From NCBI GenBank assembly GCA_013414705.1, contig CP058705.1:4143899-4150397 (forward strand): DNA of 6,499 bases, written 5' to 3'. How positions within the stretch are numbered: position 1 is the first letter of the stretch; each line of letters starts with the position of its first letter. Below the pieces are notes generated by a model. That model worked only from the letters and a program-made list of their open reading frames with translations, ran no database searches and was not told the origin of the DNA. The stretch comes from Defluviicoccus sp. (GTDB lineage: Bacteria; Pseudomonadota; Alphaproteobacteria; Rhodospirillales; Defluviicoccaceae). This document shows, in pieces, positions 4,977 through 6,499 of the stretch. The position numbers were made by a program, and so were the translations under genes.

Positions 4977-6050
4977 TCAGCGCAGAGACGATGTCGGCAA
5001 CATCTTTTGGCGAAAAGGCGCGGACTTCTGTCTGTGTTGGGGCAATTTTTCGGTTGCTGAGACGAGCGGCGGATAAGCGCGGGCGCCCGCCTCGATTTCG
5101 GCGAGCTTGTTGCGCTCTTCGGCGGTCATCACCACTCGGATAGTGGTCTCAGTGATCTGTTCGGCGGTGTAGTCTCCGGTCTGAGCGGAGATTGCGCCGG
5201 TACGGCCGTGGATAGAGAGGACGGCGTTGACCTGGGCGCCGGCTTCGACGCCAGTGAGCTTGTCGCGCTCGTCGGCGGTCATCACCATCCGGGAGGTGGT
5301 CTCGGAAATCTGATCAGCGGTGTAATCGCCAGACTGGGCGATGACGGCACCGGTGCGGCCGTGAACGGAGACGACGCTGTTGTTGCTTGCGTAACGCGAT
5401 GCGATATCGCTGACGTCACGGGGAGAAAACGAGCGCAAGCCCGTCTCTGTTGCGGTGGCTTTTTCGTCCTCGGAGACCTGAGCTGGATTGGCCTCGGCAC
5501 CGGCTTTGATTTCCGAGAGCTTGGTCCGCTCTACCTGACTGAAGTGCTGGTTGACCGTGCCTTCGGGGATATCGTCGAGGGTGTGCCACGCTGCTGACGC
5601 GGCTATCGCTGCCGCAGGCTGGGTCGTCAGAGCCCCGTTCTCATCGAAGACGATGGTGTGGCCGACGCGTTCAGCTGTGTTTGGCAGGGTCAAGGGCGAG
5701 TCGCTATCTGTTTCGTTCAGCCTGATCGTTCGTGCGGCATCTGCTTCCAGTTGCTGTACGGTCGCAGTCAGGTAGTCCAGTTCATCGTTCAGGACCTTGG
5801 CACGGAACTGTCCGGAGTCCTGGAAGTCGGTGAGTCGCTGCAGAGCGAGATAGCGGCGAAGCGTAACCAGGGTGCCGGCGGCCGGTGCCGTCAAAAACGT
5901 GACTGAACCACCGTCGGTTTCTCCAACTCCGCTGACGACAAAACCAGACGTCTGCAGAATATTTCCCAGATAAACTTCGAGATTTTTCTCAAGAAAAATC
6001 GGGAATGGGAAAAAACTGGCACTGCGTACCGTCACCCACGTATTGAACAC
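4977..6050 (-). CDS. Tail fibre A, main fragment (T7-like fibre N-terminus plus repeats)
   Basis: This 357-codon ORF holds most of fibre A. The segment PFPIFLEKNLEVYLGN through TFLTAPAAGTLVTLRRYLALQRLTDF and FRAKVLNDELDYLTATVQQLEAD is the N-terminal virion-attachment domain seen in T7-type and related tail fibres, ending in a likely coiled coil. After a linker come a partial repeat (FSQVERTKLSEIKAGAEANP), the module TGLRSFSPRDVSDI, and the HGRTGAV/GDYTADQI repeats. The nominal GTG start at 6050 is unlikely: it follows a stop by two codons, has no ribosome binding site, and its first residues are an out-of-frame reading. The true start is inferred at 6087. The last ~22 codons (LPQHRQKSAPF...) are also out of frame. 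Confidence 0.78.
   Translation of the reverse strand: MFNTWVTVRSASFFPFPIFLEKNLEVYLGNILQTSGFVVSGVGETDGGSVTFLTAPAAGTLVTLRRYLALQRLTDFQDSGQFRAKVLNDELDYLTATVQQLEADAARTIRLNETDSDSPLTLPNTAERVGHTIVFDENGALTTQPAAAIAASAAWHTLDDIPEGTVNQHFSQVERTKLSEIKAGAEANPAQVSEDEKATATETGLRSFSPRDVSDIASRYASNNSVVSVHGRTGAVIAQSGDYTADQISETTSRMVMTADERDKLTGVEAGAQVNAVLSIHGRTGAISAQTGDYTAEQITETTIRVVMTAEERNKLAEIEAGARAYPPLVSATEKLPQHRQKSAPFRQKMLPTSSLR
5130..5282 (-). repeat. 51-residue tail-fibre repeat, unit in fibre A
   Basis: Exactly 153 bp (51 codons), from MTADERDKL to the residue before the next MTAEERNKL. The consensus is M-T-A-x-E-R-x-K-L, then (I/V)-E-A-G-A-Q-V-N, then S-(I/V)-H-G-R-T-G-A, then G-D-Y-T-A-(D/E)-Q-I-x-E-T. Plus-strand landmark: GGCGGTCATC at 5121 and again at 5274. 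The unit matches 4576-4728 in fibre B. Confidence 0.85.
5283..5375 (-). repeat. Partial tail-fibre repeat (last 31 codons of the unit), fibre A
   Basis: VVSVHGRTGAVIAQSGDYTA through TTSRMV matches positions 21-51 of the 51-residue unit and runs directly into the full unit at 5282. Confidence 0.8.
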
Positions 6051-6087
6051 GTGGCTTTATGGCGTTGATCTTGATATGGCCAATCAT

Positions 6088-6336
6088 GGCTCGACCTTTT
6101 TCCCAAAGGGACGGACCGATGGACACGCGCGGGCAATGGCTGGTCCGCGGCGGCCTTCACAAGCGACCTGCTTGCCGGCGGGCGGAGAAAGCGACATGCG
6201 CAGAGGCGCGCAGCGGCAGTCAGGTCAGTGGAGAGAGGGAGCCGTTCAGAGCTGTCCCATCGACGCCCGGGAGCCGGGATGCAGACGGTGTGCTGTCCGA
6301 TCGTAAGTTAAGAATATAAACCTATATTTGGGTCAT
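6088..6336. other. Region between tail fibre A and the IS end; no supported gene
   Basis: Plus-strand open frames here (up to about 87 codons) have low-complexity Arg/Gly-rich translations and run antisense into fibre A, so I treat them as chance. On the minus strand, a 37-codon frame from ATG near 6198 (MSLSPPAGKQVACEG...) ends in a TGA that overlaps ATG 6087 as ATGA. It could be a coupled leader or the tail of an upstream phage gene, but it has no recognisable content. A small hairpin CCCGG-GAG-CCGGG lies at 6266-6278. The right part (6300-6336) is AT-rich. Confidence 0.4.
6094..6099 (-). promoter_or_regulatory. Ribosome binding site for the inferred fibre A start at 6087
   Basis: The minus strand reads AAAGGT followed by 6 bases and ATG at 6087-6085. 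This modest Shine-Dalgarno match, together with the family-like residues that follow, makes 6087 a better start than GTG 6050. Confidence 0.5.
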
Positions 6337-6412
6337 TGTCAAGACTGTATAATTTTGCTCGTCATTAGCTGTTTGATCCCGGCATTTGATGGTGCGATCT
6401 TTTCACGGGAGT

Positions 6413-6420
6413 GGAAGGAG
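6413..6420 (+). promoter_or_regulatory. Ribosome binding site of the IS481 transposase
   Basis: GGAAGGAG with a 5-base spacer before ATG 6426 fixes the start of the transposase. A TATAAT at 6348-6353 could be its -10 element, but no matching -35 box is evident. Confidence 0.6.
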
Positions 6421-6425
6421 TCCCT

Positions 6426-6499
6426 ATGGGACAGGTTCTGCACGGGTGCGCCCGGACGACAGAGGCGGTGCGTCGAGCGATACAAAATAGTCAAAAGAG
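6426..6499 (+). CDS. IS481-family transposase, N-terminus (truncated by window)
   Basis: Twenty-four codons are visible: MGQVLHGCARTTEAVRRAIQ followed by NSQK. This is the characteristic N-terminus of a widespread alphaproteobacterial IS481-like DDE transposase, where it begins the helix-turn-helix domain that binds the IS ends. The integrase core with the DDE residues lies beyond the window. A strong ribosome binding site, GGAAGGAG at 6413-6420, stands 5 bases before the ATG. Confidence 0.85.
   Translation, partial: MGQVLHGCARTTEAVRRAIQNSQK

Larger units (their letters stand above)
4885..6087 (-). pseudogene. Reconstructed tail fibre A (400 aa after two 1-base repairs)
   Basis: ATG 6087 has AAAGG upstream and opens MIGHIKINAIKPRVQYVGDG, continuing TQCQFF, which is exactly the expected lead-in to PFPIFLEKNLEVYL. 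The frames meet at the A6 run at 6010-6015, where removing one base joins them. At the other end, the T5 run at 5046-5050 needs one extra base: SATEK then continues IAPTQTEVRAFSPKDVADIV and ends GGFANA-TAG at 4887-4885. The restored tail contains a fourth copy of the R-x-F-(S/A)-P-x-D-V module, which supports the repair. The role inferred is a fibre anchored to the tail by its N-terminus. Both breaks are in homopolymers, so sequencing error and genuine mutation cannot be told apart here. Confidence 0.7.
6337..6499 (+). mobile_element. Left end of an IS481-family insertion sequence (partial)
   Basis: The transposase N-terminus at 6426 identifies an IS481-type element that continues past the window. 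The left boundary is inferred: TGTCAAG at 6337-6343 begins with TGT, as IS481 terminal repeats typically do, and leaves a usual-sized ~90-base leader before the gene. Without the right end, the inverted repeat and target duplication cannot be confirmed. The element abuts the upstream side of the prophage fibre genes. Confidence 0.55.

Noticed and set aside
5046..5050. Classical programmed -1 frameshift site in fibre A
   Set aside because: The heptamer in the reading frame is not X-XXY-YYZ, no stem-loop stands out downstream, and several independent shifts would be needed in adjacent genes, which favours run-length error.
3996..5375. Regularly spaced repeats that might suggest a CRISPR array or tandem noncoding repeats
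   Set aside because: The repeats are long, diverged, in frame at 51 codons and conserved at the protein level. They are tail-fibre coding repeats.
6059..6319. Plus-strand open frames of about 86-87 codons before the IS
   Set aside because: The composition is Arg/Gly/Ala-rich and unstructured, no ribosome binding site is visible, and the 5' part lies antisense to the conserved fibre A start.
6336..6353. TTGTCA and TATAAT as a sigma-70 promoter
   Set aside because: The spacer is only 6 bases, far from the required ~17. At most TATAAT could be a -10 with another, unseen -35.

Overview
The window looks like bacterial chromosome carrying the tail-fibre end of a prophage. The composition is moderately GC-rich. 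The SufS/SufU pair, the alphaproteobacterial style of the tail-fibre N-termini and the start of an IS481-type transposase suggest an alphaproteobacterium, perhaps Acetobacteraceae. That placement is an inference from sequence style, not from a search.

Layout. Positions 1-956 (+) hold the 3' end of sufS (cysteine desulfurase) and a complete sufU-like Fe-S assembly gene, joined by a stop/start overlap. Positions 957-1078 are a convergent intergenic gap with a perfect short hairpin. From 1079 to 6087 everything readable is on the minus strand and, read 5' to 3' on that strand, consists of: tail fibre A (6087 to 4885, T7-like fibre N-terminus plus repeats), tail fibre B (4892 to 2949, Mtd-like N-terminal domain, more of the same repeats, and a concanavalin/LamG-like C-terminal domain), a putative clan GH-A glycoside hydrolase (about 2781, possibly 2914, to 1405) and a small beta-rich protein or domain (to 1079). 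Positions 6088-6336 contain no gene I can support. Positions 6337-6499 look like the left end of an IS481-family element, with the transposase starting at 6426 and running off the window.

The main observation is that the tail-fibre genes are each broken into several ORFs, and that every break can be repaired by adding or removing one base in a homopolymer run. Two repairs give a 400-residue fibre A and three give a 648-residue fibre B, with family-typical sequence continuing across each junction. I found no in-frame nonsense mutation inside either reconstructed fibre. This pattern fits homopolymer sequencing errors best. Early pseudogene decay or slippage-based switching are the alternatives. 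Two or three further candidate breaks surround the glycoside hydrolase.

Biologically, the minus-strand genes read as a host-recognition module: adaptor-type fibre A, receptor-type fibre B with a lectin-like tip, and a glycosidase-like enzyme that may cut surface polysaccharide. The suf genes are housekeeping flank.
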